From: Candidatus Saccharibacteria bacterium UBA6258
GTDB lineage: Bacteria; Patescibacteriota; Saccharimonadia; Saccharimonadales; Saccharimonadaceae
DNA length: 17,325 nt
Reading direction: 5' to 3'
Assembly: GCA_002441145.1 (NCBI GenBank)
Contig: DJVK01000004.1
Location: forward strand, 1 to 17,325
The notes under the pieces were generated by a model that was not told the origin of the DNA, did not search any database, and worked only from the letters and a program-made list of their open reading frames with translations. This document shows, piece by piece, positions 1 through 5,502 of the stretch. Made by a program: the position numbers and the translations under genes. Position 1 is the first letter of the stretch. Every line of letters starts with the position of its first letter.

Positions 1-134
1 GTGTGGTCTAGGATGACAAGTGCGTCTGCAACGCTACGGCCACGTACCAGGCTCGCAACAAGTGAAACCTTGCGTGGAGATTGGTCGACGCCCTTAGCGT
101 AAGCGCGTACTATTTGTGTAGTTGCGTCAGGCAT
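1..134 (-). CDS. rplV: 50S ribosomal protein L22, partial (N-terminus)
   Basis: This is the first 44 codons of L22, cut by the left edge of the window. L22 is a large-subunit protein that binds 23S rRNA and lines the peptide exit tunnel. The translation begins MPDATTQIVRAYAKG and continues with the family signature SPRKVSLVASLVRGRSVADA, where L22 usually has SPRKxRLVADLIRG. Its ATG overlaps the rpsS stop by one base (TAATG), which implies translational coupling. An AAGGA-type ribosome binding site lies inside the rpsS end. The position after rpsS is the standard S10-operon order. The start is secure; the C-terminal half is not visible. Confidence 0.93.
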   Translation of the reverse strand, partial: MPDATTQIVRAYAKGVDQSPRKVSLVASLVRGRSVADALVILDH

Positions 135-400
135 TACTTCTTATCCTTTCCACCGTGCTTACGGAACTTACGAGTTGGGCTAAACTCACCGAGTTTGTGA
201 CCAACCATGTTTTCCGAGACAAGCACAGGAACATGCACGCGACCGTTGTGAACAGCGATCGTACGACCAACCATCTCTGGTGTAATCGTCGAGCTGCGTG
301 CCCAGGTCTTGATAACCGTGCGATCGTTAGAACCTAGCGCCGCAACTTTTTTTGCGAGCTTGAAGTCAACGAATGGGCCTTTTTTGAGTGATCGACTCAT
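134..400 (-). CDS. rpsS: 30S ribosomal protein S19
   Basis: This 88-residue protein has the usual S19 length. S19 sits in the head of the small subunit near the A-site finger and forms a pair with S13. The sequence opens with MSRSLKKGPFVD, the nearly invariant S19 start, and carries the later signatures SSTITPEMVGRTIAVHNG and VGHKLGEFSPTRKFR. The start follows the rplB stop by three bases and is preceded by a purine-rich AGAGGAAGAGG ribosome binding site within the end of rplB. It overlaps rplV by one base. It is certainly part of the rplC-rplV transcription unit. Confidence 0.97.
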   Translation of the reverse strand: MSRSLKKGPFVDFKLAKKVAALGSNDRTVIKTWARSSTITPEMVGRTIAVHNGRVHVPVLVSENMVGHKLGEFSPTRKFRKHGGKDKK

Positions 401-403
401 ATA

Positions 404-1243
404 TTACCTCTTCCTCTTCGCATCATGGCGACTCTTAACGATCATCTTGGTAGTGTCTTTACGACGACGTGTGCGGTAACCAAGTGTCAACTGACCCCAT
501 GGAGTACGTGGTGGTTTACCACTACCATGACGTCCACCGTCACCACCACCGTGAGGGTGATCTGCGGCGTTCATTACGACACCACGGACTGAAGGACGGA
601 TACCCTTACGGCGATTGCGTCCGGCAGAACCGATTTTGACGTTTTGGTGTTGAACGTTACCGACGACACCAAGTGTTGCTTCACATTCAAGGCGGAACTT
701 GCGAACTTCGCCAGATGGCATACGTACCATTGCGTAGTCGCCTTCTTTGGCCATGAGCTGAGCTTTCGTACCAGCAGAACGAACCATTTGGCCGCCCTTA
801 CCTGGGTTGATTTCGATTGAGTAAATCTGGCTACCAACAGGAATGTTGGCAAGTGGCATACGGTTTGATGCTTCGACAGGCGCGTCTGCACCGGTCTTAA
901 GTACCTTACCCTTAACCATCTGAGTGTCAGCCAAAATGTAGTGGTAAAGACCGTCTTGGTCTTTGACACGTGCAATACGTGCGCTACGGTTTGGGTCATA
1001 CTCGATTTCTTCGATAGTAAGTGTCATGCCTGCTGCCATACGGTGGTTAAGCAGACGGTAGTGACGGCGTACACCACCACCACGGTGGCGGACAGTGATA
1101 CGACCGGTGTTGTTACGGCCTGCATTCTGCTTCTTGCTCTTAATAAGAGATTTAAGCGGCTTGCGAGTAGTAACTTCACTCATGTCTTGGCTTGTCATAC
1201 CACGACGGGCTGGAGTAGTTGGGTTATAAGCTTTAATAGCCAT
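404..1243 (-). CDS. rplB: 50S ribosomal protein L2
   Basis: This 279-residue protein matches the family length. L2 is a primary 23S rRNA binder next to the peptidyl-transferase centre and is needed for subunit joining. The sequence begins MAIKAYNPTTPARRGMTSQD, has the N-terminal RNA-binding part (GRITVRHRGGGVRRHYR), and the conserved C-terminal segment GVVMNAADHPHGGGDGG, including the histidine region linked to peptidyl-transferase activity. It ends in a basic tail. Its ATG overlaps the rplW stop by one base (TAATG), with AAGGAG in front of it. The arginine codons are mainly CGT/CGC, as in the neighbouring S10 genes. Confidence 0.98.
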   Translation of the reverse strand: MAIKAYNPTTPARRGMTSQDMSEVTTRKPLKSLIKSKKQNAGRNNTGRITVRHRGGGVRRHYRLLNHRMAAGMTLTIEEIEYDPNRSARIARVKDQDGLYHYILADTQMVKGKVLKTGADAPVEASNRMPLANIPVGSQIYSIEINPGKGGQMVRSAGTKAQLMAKEGDYAMVRMPSGEVRKFRLECEATLGVVGNVQHQNVKIGSAGRNRRKGIRPSVRGVVMNAADHPHGGGDGGRHGSGKPPRTPWGQLTLGYRTRRRKDTTKMIVKSRHDAKRKR

Positions 1244-1563
1244 TACTTAGTCTCCTTTGTGTCGGTGGCTTCTTCGAAGACACGAATCTTACCTTCAGAA
1301 AGCGTTACATATGCTTTCTTAGTGTCTTTGCGGGTGGTGTTGCCTGGGTGGCGGTTCTTACCACGACTAAAGCGTACAGCTTTACCGCTCTGGACGACTG
1401 TCTTGATACTTGCGACCTTTACGCCGTCGTATAGTGATTCGACGGTTTCAGTGATCTGTTGCTTGTTTGCATCAAGCGGGACATTAAATACGTAAGTGTT
1501 CTGGCCTGTGACAAGGCGGTACGCCTTTTCAGTAGCGCGAGGGGTGACGACTACGAGATTCAT
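1243..1563 (-). CDS. rplW: 50S ribosomal protein L23
   Basis: This 106-residue protein fits L23 in length and position. L23 lies at the tunnel exit and is the docking site for trigger factor and the signal recognition particle. Visible family features are the N-terminal VVTPRATEKAYRL, the VFNVPLDANKQQITETVESLY segment, which corresponds to the conserved helix before VxxVnT, and the central basic KAVRFSRGKNRHPG loop. The C-terminus is acidic and threonine-rich (EEATDTKETK). The start follows rplD by one base, with a strong AAAGGAGGAGG ribosome binding site. It overlaps rplB by one base, consistent with coupled translation. Confidence 0.95.
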   Translation of the reverse strand: MNLVVVTPRATEKAYRLVTGQNTYVFNVPLDANKQQITETVESLYDGVKVASIKTVVQSGKAVRFSRGKNRHPGNTTRKDTKKAYVTLSEGKIRVFEEATDTKETK

Positions 1564-1564
1564 A

Positions 1565-2191
1565 TTACGCCTCCTCCTTTGCTAGCCATTTTTCGACAGC
1601 CGCTACAGCTTTAGGGCTGATAACGATCTTGTCAGAGTTTAGGATGTAGAAAACGCTCAAGTATGTTGCGCGGATCAAGAGGGCATTCCCGATGTTATTC
1701 GTTGCGCGCATAAGAGCTGGTGTTTTCTCGCTTTCATCTACGACGATCAAAACTTTAGCCTTAGGGTGGAACTTGCTGTCTTCAAAATATTTTGCGACTT
1801 CGCTAGTTTTACCGGTTGTTTTGATTGCATCGACGATGATCTTGTTTGCTTGGTTAGCAAGGGTCAACGCTTGGCGAACTGCAACACGCTTAGATGTCGT
1901 GCTGAGTCGTTTGGTGTAGTTTTCGTTGCCACGAGGGCCGAATACAACACCACCGCCGCGCCAGATTGGGTTGCGTGAGCTACCAAAACGTGCGCGTCCT
2001 GTTCCCTTTTGCTTCCAAGGTTTCTTACCACCACCGCGGACTTCACCGCGCTGGAGAGTCGTAGCACTTGCTTGGCGACTGTTCGCGAGGAACGAATCGT
2101 AAGCGAGTTTAAGCAGTTCATGGTTTGGAACCTCTACTGCGAATACGCCCGTTGGTAAGGTTGCTTTTGCTGGCTTTGTTGGTTCTGCCAT
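1565..2191 (-). CDS. rplD: 50S ribosomal protein L4
   Basis: This 208-residue protein is L4, a large-subunit protein whose extended loop reaches into the exit tunnel. The loop is clear: RQASATTLQRGEVRGGGKK, then PWKQKGTGRARFGSSRNP and GGGVVFGPRGNENY. The globular part follows with KAKVLIVVDESE and a C-terminal LSVFYILNSDKIVISPKAV. In E. coli L4 also represses its own operon through the S10 leader RNA. Here rpsJ is not in this operon, so any such control would have to act on the rplC leader; that is an inference. The start overlaps the rplC stop (TAATG) behind a GGAGGTG ribosome binding site. Confidence 0.97.
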   Translation of the reverse strand: MAEPTKPAKATLPTGVFAVEVPNHELLKLAYDSFLANSRQASATTLQRGEVRGGGKKPWKQKGTGRARFGSSRNPIWRGGGVVFGPRGNENYTKRLSTTSKRVAVRQALTLANQANKIIVDAIKTTGKTSEVAKYFEDSKFHPKAKVLIVVDESEKTPALMRATNNIGNALLIRATYLSVFYILNSDKIVISPKAVAAVEKWLAKEEA

Positions 2192-2820
2192 TACTTAGCA
2201 CCTCCGAGTTGGATTAAGCCCTTCTTAGGACCTGGTACAGCGCCCTTGACACCGATTAGGTTGTCAGCGGCTGAGATATAAGCAACAGATAGGTTCTTAA
2301 CAGTAACCTGCTCTGCGCCCATGTGCCCTGCCATGCGCTTACCTTTAAATACTTTTTGTGGGTACATACTACCGATTGAACCCGGCTTACGTACGTTACC
2401 CTTACCACCGTGGGATTTCTTGTGGCGCATAAAGTTGTGTCGCTTGATTGTTCCAGCGAATCCTTTACCCTTGCTGATGCCTGTAGCATCAACGACGTCG
2501 CCAAGTTCAAAACTTGTTACGTCAATCACATCGCCAACCTTCAAATCTGAAGGTTCGTCAATGCGAAATTCCCGAATGTGTTTCGGGGTCACTTTGGCTG
2601 CTTGTACATGACCAGCCACGGCCTTGCTCAGGTTCTTACCCTCACCATATGCCACCTGTACTGCGTTGTATCCGTCGATTTCGACAGACTTGACCTGAGT
2701 CACAGTCACGGGGCCGGCTTGAATCAATGTAACTGGAGTAGCTACACCGTCTTCGCCGATGATTTGGGTCATACCAATTTTGGTACCGAGAAGTGCTTTC
2801 ATTGCCCTCTTTGCTCCCAT
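2191..2820 (-). CDS. rplC: 50S ribosomal protein L3
   Basis: L3 nucleates large-subunit assembly and approaches the peptidyl-transferase centre. The 209-residue reading shows the L3 start KALLGTKIGMTQII, the ATGISKGKGFAGTIKRHNF centre, and the MRHKKSHG, RKPGSIGS and GKRMAGHMG motifs of the tip region, including the Gln/Gly-rich loop. Two starts are possible. The first ATG (position 2820, preceded by AAGGATTTTAA) gives MGAKRAMKALLG. The second (2802) gives the more typical MKALLG start but sits closer to its GAGGG site. I favour the upstream one on ribosome binding site spacing, weakly. It is the first gene of this S10 block, with its own promoter at 2910-2938. Confidence 0.95.
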   Translation of the reverse strand: MGAKRAMKALLGTKIGMTQIIGEDGVATPVTLIQAGPVTVTQVKSVEIDGYNAVQVAYGEGKNLSKAVAGHVQAAKVTPKHIREFRIDEPSDLKVGDVIDVTSFELGDVVDATGISKGKGFAGTIKRHNFMRHKKSHGGKGNVRKPGSIGSMYPQKVFKGKRMAGHMGAEQVTVKNLSVAYISAADNLIGVKGAVPGPKKGLIQLGGAK

Positions 2821-2883
2821 TTAAAATCCTTGGTGGCCGGCAGTATCCCTCTTTGGACTTACCAATTCACCAAGAACAAGTTG

Positions 2884-2897
2884 TTATTACGTAATAA
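2884..2897. promoter_or_regulatory. 14-base perfect palindrome in the rplC leader
   Basis: TTATTACGTAATAA is a perfect palindrome starting about 6 bases downstream of the predicted rplC transcription start. A palindrome at this position could be a repressor operator. It is too short of a loop to make a good RNA hairpin. No regulator is identified. Confidence 0.4.
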
Positions 2898-2909
2898 AGT
2901 TACCGTCTC

Positions 2910-2938
2910 AATATAACAAAAAATATTGGGATTGTCAA
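2910..2938 (-). promoter_or_regulatory. Promoter of the rplC-rplV operon
   Basis: On the minus strand there is a consensus -35 TTGACA (2933-2938), a 17-base spacer, and the -10 TATATT (2910-2915). Transcription should start near 2903 and give a leader of about 80 bases ahead of rplC. The element explains how this ribosomal block is expressed without rpsJ in front of it. It lies divergent to the plus-strand promoter at 2987-3015. Confidence 0.85.
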
Positions 2939-2986
2939 GGGATTCACCGGTGATAATAAAGGTGGGTCAGCGCTAATGCTTAAATA

Positions 2987-3015
2987 TTGACAAAGTGTAA
3001 GAAACTTGGTATAAT
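2987..3015 (+). promoter_or_regulatory. Consensus sigma70 promoter for the 3074-3684 gene pair
   Basis: TTGACA (2987-2992), a 17-base spacer and TATAAT (3010-3015) form a fully consensus housekeeping promoter. The start should fall near 3022. The leader carries a small GCGG-ATTCA-CCGC hairpin (about 3032-3044) and an AAAGG ribosome binding site before the ATG at 3074. The strength is striking for a small gene of unknown function and predicts high expression. Confidence 0.9.
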
Positions 3016-3073
3016 GTAAGAATGACTGACGCGGATTCACCGCGCCAGCACGAACCACACGAAAGGTTGCATC

Positions 3074-3361
3074 ATGGATGCAAAGAAAAGCCAGCCCAGG
3101 CTCGAGGACACGCAGCCCATTCCGGTCTACAACCCCGCTACCGAAGTGGCCCAAAACCATGACGAACAGAGAGATGGTCGGATCGTTCGGGTTAACGAGG
3201 GCATCAATCTCATCGGAACCGACGGCATGATCGCCATGAGCGGCGAAGAGTGGCGCCAGTACATCGGCCTCAAGCCGAGCATCTTCCCGTCACGTCAGGC
3301 TGTTCAGGACTGGTTCGACGCACACGCGCCCAAGCCGAACGACGCCGACAACAACGCCTGA
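3074..3361 (+). CDS. Small acidic protein of unknown function
   Basis: I do not recognise this 95-residue protein. The N-terminal third is polar and probably disordered (MDAKKSQPRLEDTQPIPVYN). The C-terminal half looks folded, with a hydrophobic segment GINLIGTDGMIAMSGEEW followed by YIGLKPSIFPSRQAVQDWF. There is no signal peptide or membrane helix. The coding sequence is clearly GC-richer than the ribosomal genes beside it (many GCC, CTC, CGC and AAC codons) and ends in TGA, which the housekeeping genes here do not use. It starts 52 bases after a perfect promoter, behind AAAGG, and is followed 29 bases later by a second small gene, so the two form an operon. Composition suggests recent acquisition; a high-GC source such as an actinobacterial host is only a guess. 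Confidence 0.75.
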   Translation: MDAKKSQPRLEDTQPIPVYNPATEVAQNHDEQRDGRIVRVNEGINLIGTDGMIAMSGEEWRQYIGLKPSIFPSRQAVQDWFDAHAPKPNDADNNA

Positions 3362-3390
3362 TCCTTCTAGATCGAGCCGCAAGGAGCGTG

Positions 3391-3684
3391 ATGTTACAAG
3401 AGGCTGCAAGGTTTGGTGAAGTTGAGCTGCCAACCATGATACGCGGTGTGTATCATCGCGGAACACGGCCACCGCAGGTCATGGTTGACGTTCGTATGGT
3501 CGACAAGTCCCTCCGGACCGTCGTCCTAGAAGACGCCGAGTGGCGTTATCCGCATCTTGACCTTGAGTTCATCGGCCGAACAGTACTTGCTTCGGCGGTT
3601 GTCCTCGGTGGCCCACTGGTCATCCTGCACCAGATCAACTTAGGGAGTGCCGTTCTCGGCTACTTCCTCGATGTGATATCCTGA
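3391..3684 (+). CDS. Small protein with hydrophobic C-terminus, unknown function
   Basis: This 97-residue protein is not recognised. I chose the ATG at 3391 because AAGGAG lies just before it (3381-3385); an in-frame ATG at 3250 would overlap the previous gene and lacks a ribosome binding site. Residues 1-60 are charged and soluble-looking (VMVDVRMVDKSLRTVVLEDAE). Residues about 62-92 are hydrophobic (RTVLASAVVLGGPLVILHQI), consistent with a membrane helix near the C-terminus. GC content and the TGA stop match the upstream gene, with which it shares the promoter at 2987-3015. A strong hairpin terminator begins at the stop codon. A toxin-antitoxin or immunity pairing cannot be shown from the sequence. 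Confidence 0.7.
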   Translation: MLQEAARFGEVELPTMIRGVYHRGTRPPQVMVDVRMVDKSLRTVVLEDAEWRYPHLDLEFIGRTVLASAVVLGGPLVILHQINLGSAVLGYFLDVIS

Positions 3685-3752
3685 CCCGCGCACTTGCGGG
3701 ACTCCTCCGTTTTTACAGAGTGAGTCCCGCAGTGTGGCGGGTCTTATTTTTA
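3683..3752 (+). terminator. Long GC-rich hairpin terminator
   Basis: The outer arms GACCCGC (3683-3689) and GCGGGTC (3737-3743) enclose perfect inner arms TGCGGGACTC and GAGTCCCGCA with a 17-base loop. TTATTTTTAT follows. This is a strong rho-independent terminator for the plus-strand pair. Its right edge abuts the stop of the convergent gene at 3750, and it has no U-tract in the minus direction. Confidence 0.85.
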
Positions 3753-4073
3753 TATAAGGATGCCGGCAGGCAGGAAGTAACTAACGATCGTGACCAAAAC
3801 TAGCATTGCATACCAAATCTTACGGTCATATTGATATTTTTCAAATTTACTCACGAGCAATAGTCCAAATAGCATACCTACCGGCACGCCAAGCGTAGGA
3901 ACACCTAGAATGCTGATGGGAGTACCAAATTTTAACCACAAGGTGCCTAACAAGATCACCAGCACGAGTTTTAAGAAGTATTGTCCATCCGTCTCAAATA
4001 GCTTTTCATTACCACGACGGCTCACTATACGGTTACGGGCGTAAGTCCTTTTTTTGGCGCGTCGTGAAGTCAT
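3750..4073 (-). CDS. Small three-helix membrane protein, unknown function
   Basis: This 107-residue protein is not recognised. It begins with a basic cytoplasmic tail (MTSRRAKKRTYARNRIVSRR) and then has three likely membrane helices at about residues 32-50, 56-77 and 86-106, separated by short loops with FEKYQYDRK between the second and third. By the positive-inside rule the N-terminus faces the cytoplasm. Base and codon use resemble the housekeeping genes and the stop is TAA, so it looks native. The -10 element lies so close to the ATG that the mRNA should be leaderless. It is convergent with the GC-rich pair at 3074-3684 and divergent from the gene at 4153. Confidence 0.75.
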   Translation of the reverse strand: MTSRRAKKRTYARNRIVSRRGNEKLFETDGQYFLKLVLVILLGTLWLKFGTPISILGVPTLGVPVGMLFGLLLVSKFEKYQYDRKIWYAMLVLVTIVSYFLPAGILI

Positions 4074-4079
4074 GTTGCA

Positions 4080-4088
4080 ATTATATCA
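4080..4088 (-). promoter_or_regulatory. Extended -10 giving a leaderless mRNA
   Basis: Minus-strand TGATATAAT is an extended -10 element with only a poor -35 match. Six bases (TGCAAC) separate it from the ATG at 4073, so the A of the start codon would be the transcription start. No ribosome binding site exists in that gap. Confidence 0.6.
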
Positions 4089-4096
4089 TAAGCATA

Positions 4097-4125
4097 TTGA
4101 TTAACACCGGGGACTATAGCATAAT
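4097..4125 (+). promoter_or_regulatory. Promoter for the gene at 4153
   Basis: TTGATT (4097-4102), a 17-base spacer and CATAAT (4120-4125) precede the gene at 4153, which has an AGGA ribosome binding site about 8 bases before its ATG. The element overlaps the upstream region of the divergent leaderless gene, so the two may be co-regulated. Confidence 0.6.
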
Positions 4126-4152
4126 GAAGCTAAGCTTAAACAGGAATAGATA

Positions 4153-4485
4153 ATGCCTACAGCAAAGAAAACAACCAAGAAGGCTGCACCGAAAAAAACG
4201 GTTGCCGAAAAACGTACTGTTCGATCAACAAAAGTGCACAAGGCGGCTAAGTCACACGCAGCCCGAATGCGCTCATTCCGTATGTACCGAAGCCAAGAGC
4301 CATTCTTTACCTTCCGCGTGTCACACCAGACAGTCTACTGGCTTGTCTTATGTGGTTCTGTGTTGTTACTTGGCCTGTGGGTACTTGATATCAACCAAAA
4401 AGTTCAGCGCATCTACGATCAGATTGACGAAACGAACGTCATCATCAACAGCATGCCTAGCCCGATCGCTAAAAAGTCACTGTAA
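4153..4485 (+). CDS. Membrane protein with Lys-rich histone-like N-tail
   Basis: This 110-residue protein has an unusual layout. Residues 1-40 are a lysine/alanine/threonine-rich tail of the histone H1 type (MPTAKKTTKKAAPKKTVAEK), with no acidic residue except one Glu. Residues about 61-80 form one membrane helix (VYWLVLCGSVLLLGLWVLDI). The last 30 residues are a short, possibly helical segment (NQKVQRIYDQIDET) that would be outside the cell if the basic tail is inside. Such a tail could bind DNA, RNA or acidic lipids; that role is inferred from composition only. Codon use and the TAA stop look native, unlike the three GC-rich cassettes on the same strand. The end is 15 bases from a bidirectional terminator shared with rpsJ. 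I do not recognise a named family. Confidence 0.75.
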   Translation: MPTAKKTTKKAAPKKTVAEKRTVRSTKVHKAAKSHAARMRSFRMYRSQEPFFTFRVSHQTVYWLVLCGSVLLLGLWVLDINQKVQRIYDQIDETNVIINSMPSPIAKKSL

Positions 4486-4500
4486 GACGCAGACAATTAT

Positions 4501-4532
4501 AAAAATACCCCCGATTTCTCAGGGGTATTTTT
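4501..4532. terminator. Bidirectional terminator between gene 4153 and rpsJ
   Basis: The arms AAAAATACCCC (4501-4511) and GGGGTATTTTT (4522-4532) are perfectly complementary and flanked by A and T runs, so it works in both directions. It sits 15 bases after the rpsJ stop. It belongs to a family of four near-identical terminators in the window (also 5456-5483, 7753-7783, 13724-13763). Confidence 0.9.
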
Positions 4533-4547
4533 ATATGTATTCTTTAA

Positions 4548-4877
4548 TTACATGCGGATTTCTGCGTCAACGCCAGCTGGAAGGCTAAGGTTTTGCAGTG
4601 AGTCGATTGTCTTTGGAGTAGCGTTAGTGATGTCGATAAGGCGTTTGTGTACGCGCATTTCGAATGCTTCACCGCCCATTTTGTAGACGTGAGGGCTTTT
4701 AACGACTGTGTAGGTACTGCGACGAGTTGGCAGTGGTACTGGGCCAGCGATGTTAGCGCCGGTTCGTAGAGCCGTGTCGATGATTTGCTTTGCTGATTGG
4801 TCGATGACCTTGTGGTCGTAAGCTTTTAGACGGATGCGAATTCGCAAGCCTTCTGCAGCTGGTTTTGCTTCTGCCAT
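4548..4877 (-). CDS. rpsJ: 30S ribosomal protein S10 (NusE)
   Basis: This 109-residue protein is S10, a component of the small-subunit head that also acts as NusE in transcription antitermination with NusB. The signatures are RIRLKAYDHKVIDQSAKQI, GANIAGPVPLPTRRSTYTVV, KSPHVYKMGGEAFEMRVHKR and LIDI. A short extra N-terminus (MAEAKPAAEG) precedes the usual start of homology. The gene is a stand-alone unit here, with its own promoter (4983-5010), an AGAGGAG ribosome binding site and a terminator. In most bacteria it is the first gene of the S10 operon. The region between it and rplC is filled by four inserted genes. Confidence 0.96.
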   Translation of the reverse strand: MAEAKPAAEGLRIRIRLKAYDHKVIDQSAKQIIDTALRTGANIAGPVPLPTRRSTYTVVKSPHVYKMGGEAFEMRVHKRLIDITNATPKTIDSLQNLSLPAGVDAEIRM

Positions 4878-4982
4878 GTTGGTAGAACTCCTCTTGTTTG
4901 TGCCCAGTAACCTCTGCTCGAACGATATCCCATTAGGCTTATCTCTGGCCGAGTTGTCTGAACGATTAATAATACAAGATTA

Positions 4983-5010
4983 AATATAGCATAAGTTGCG
5001 GTATTTGAAA
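4983..5010 (-). promoter_or_regulatory. rpsJ promoter
   Basis: Minus-strand TTTCAA (5005-5010), 16 bases, then TATATT (4983-4988) preceded by TGC, which makes an extended -10. The leader to rpsJ would be about 100 bases. Its -35 lies 13 bases from the -35 of the divergent plus-strand promoter at 5024. Confidence 0.65.
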
Positions 5011-5023
5011 AGGGCCACCACTG

Positions 5024-5052
5024 TTGCAAAACGTTATGCAAAGGTGTATAGT
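5024..5052 (+). promoter_or_regulatory. Promoter for the gene at 5104
   Basis: TTGCAA (5024-5029), a 17-base spacer and TATAGT (5047-5052) form a good sigma70 promoter. An AAGGAAGG ribosome binding site precedes the ATG at 5104. It is back to back with the rpsJ promoter. Confidence 0.75.
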
Positions 5053-5103
5053 CCGAAATGTAACTAGTCAAAAAAATCAGAACGATTACGCAAAGGAAGG
5101 ACA

Positions 5104-5379
5104 ATGATGTCCATTATTGAGACCTCATCGCTTACAAGCGGTGAACTCGATCCCGATGGTGTTGTCACTTGCCCACTGCACGACGCGGAACTGATTTCCG
5201 ACGTACGCAAGTACATCGGTATCAGTACACACTATGGCCCATGCGTCCGCATCACAGAATCACGAGCCGCAGAAATGCAGGCATGCCTGCAGCATCACTT
5301 TGGCCGCGAGCACGCGAGTGTCAGCCAGGTCTGGAATAACCCGGGCCTTTACGAGATTTACGTGCGCTTCAGATTCTGA
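5104..5379 (+). CDS. Small protein of unknown function (GC-rich cassette)
   Basis: I do not recognise this 91-residue protein. It begins with two adjacent ATG codons (5104 and 5107); either fits the AAGGAAGG ribosome binding site. It has no membrane helix or signal peptide. It contains three cysteines (one in VTCPLHDAEL, one in YGPCVRI, one in QACLQHHFG) and several histidines, but no recognisable metal-binding spacing. The C-terminus is beta-like (GLYEIYVRFRF). Like the genes at 3074, 3391 and 7297 it is GC-rich, on the plus strand and ends in TGA, with its own promoter and a GC-rich hairpin. It sits between rpsJ and tuf, where no gene is normally found. Confidence 0.7.
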   Translation: MMSIIETSSLTSGELDPDGVVTCPLHDAELISDVRKYIGISTHYGPCVRITESRAAEMQACLQHHFGREHASVSQVWNNPGLYEIYVRFRF

Positions 5380-5399
5380 TCACCACCCCGCTCTCTCGT

Positions 5400-5438
5400 C
5401 GAAGCCTCAGTCTGGCCTCCGGGTCAGGCGGGGCTTCG
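5400..5438 (+). terminator. GC-rich hairpin after gene 5104, possible terminator
   Basis: CGAAGCC (5400-5406) pairs with GGCTTCG (5432-5438), and CTGG-like inner bases can pair further. Only a weak U-rich tail (CATTTG) follows, so termination may depend on the next hairpin at 5456-5483. Confidence 0.5.
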
Positions 5439-5455
5439 CATTTGTAGACCAAACA

Positions 5456-5483
5456 AAATACCCCTGATTGCTCAGGGGTATTT
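5456..5483. terminator. Bidirectional terminator between gene 5104 and tuf
   Basis: AAATACCCCTGA (5456-5467) and TCAGGGGTATTT (5472-5483) form a perfect 12-base stem with a four-base loop. It lies 19 bases beyond the tuf stop and serves the convergent gene as well. It is a member of the AAATACCC terminator family. Confidence 0.9.
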
Positions 5484-5502
5484 ATGTAAGTTAGAAATCT
5501 AA

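Noticed and set aside
941..1495. Long open frames antisense to rplB and rplW, and similar ones antisense to tuf, fusA, the 706-residue protein gene and rpoC
   Set aside because: They are shadows of strongly coded genes on the other strand, with low-complexity Ser/Thr/Val-rich translations and no start signals.
3250..3390. Upstream ATG of the 3391 gene, overlapping the 3074 gene
   Set aside because: It has no ribosome binding site and overlaps a real gene; AAGGAG sits directly before 3391.
3074..3684. Toxin-antitoxin or effector-immunity pair
   Set aside because: Two small co-transcribed genes fit the general shape, but no toxin or antitoxin motif is visible.
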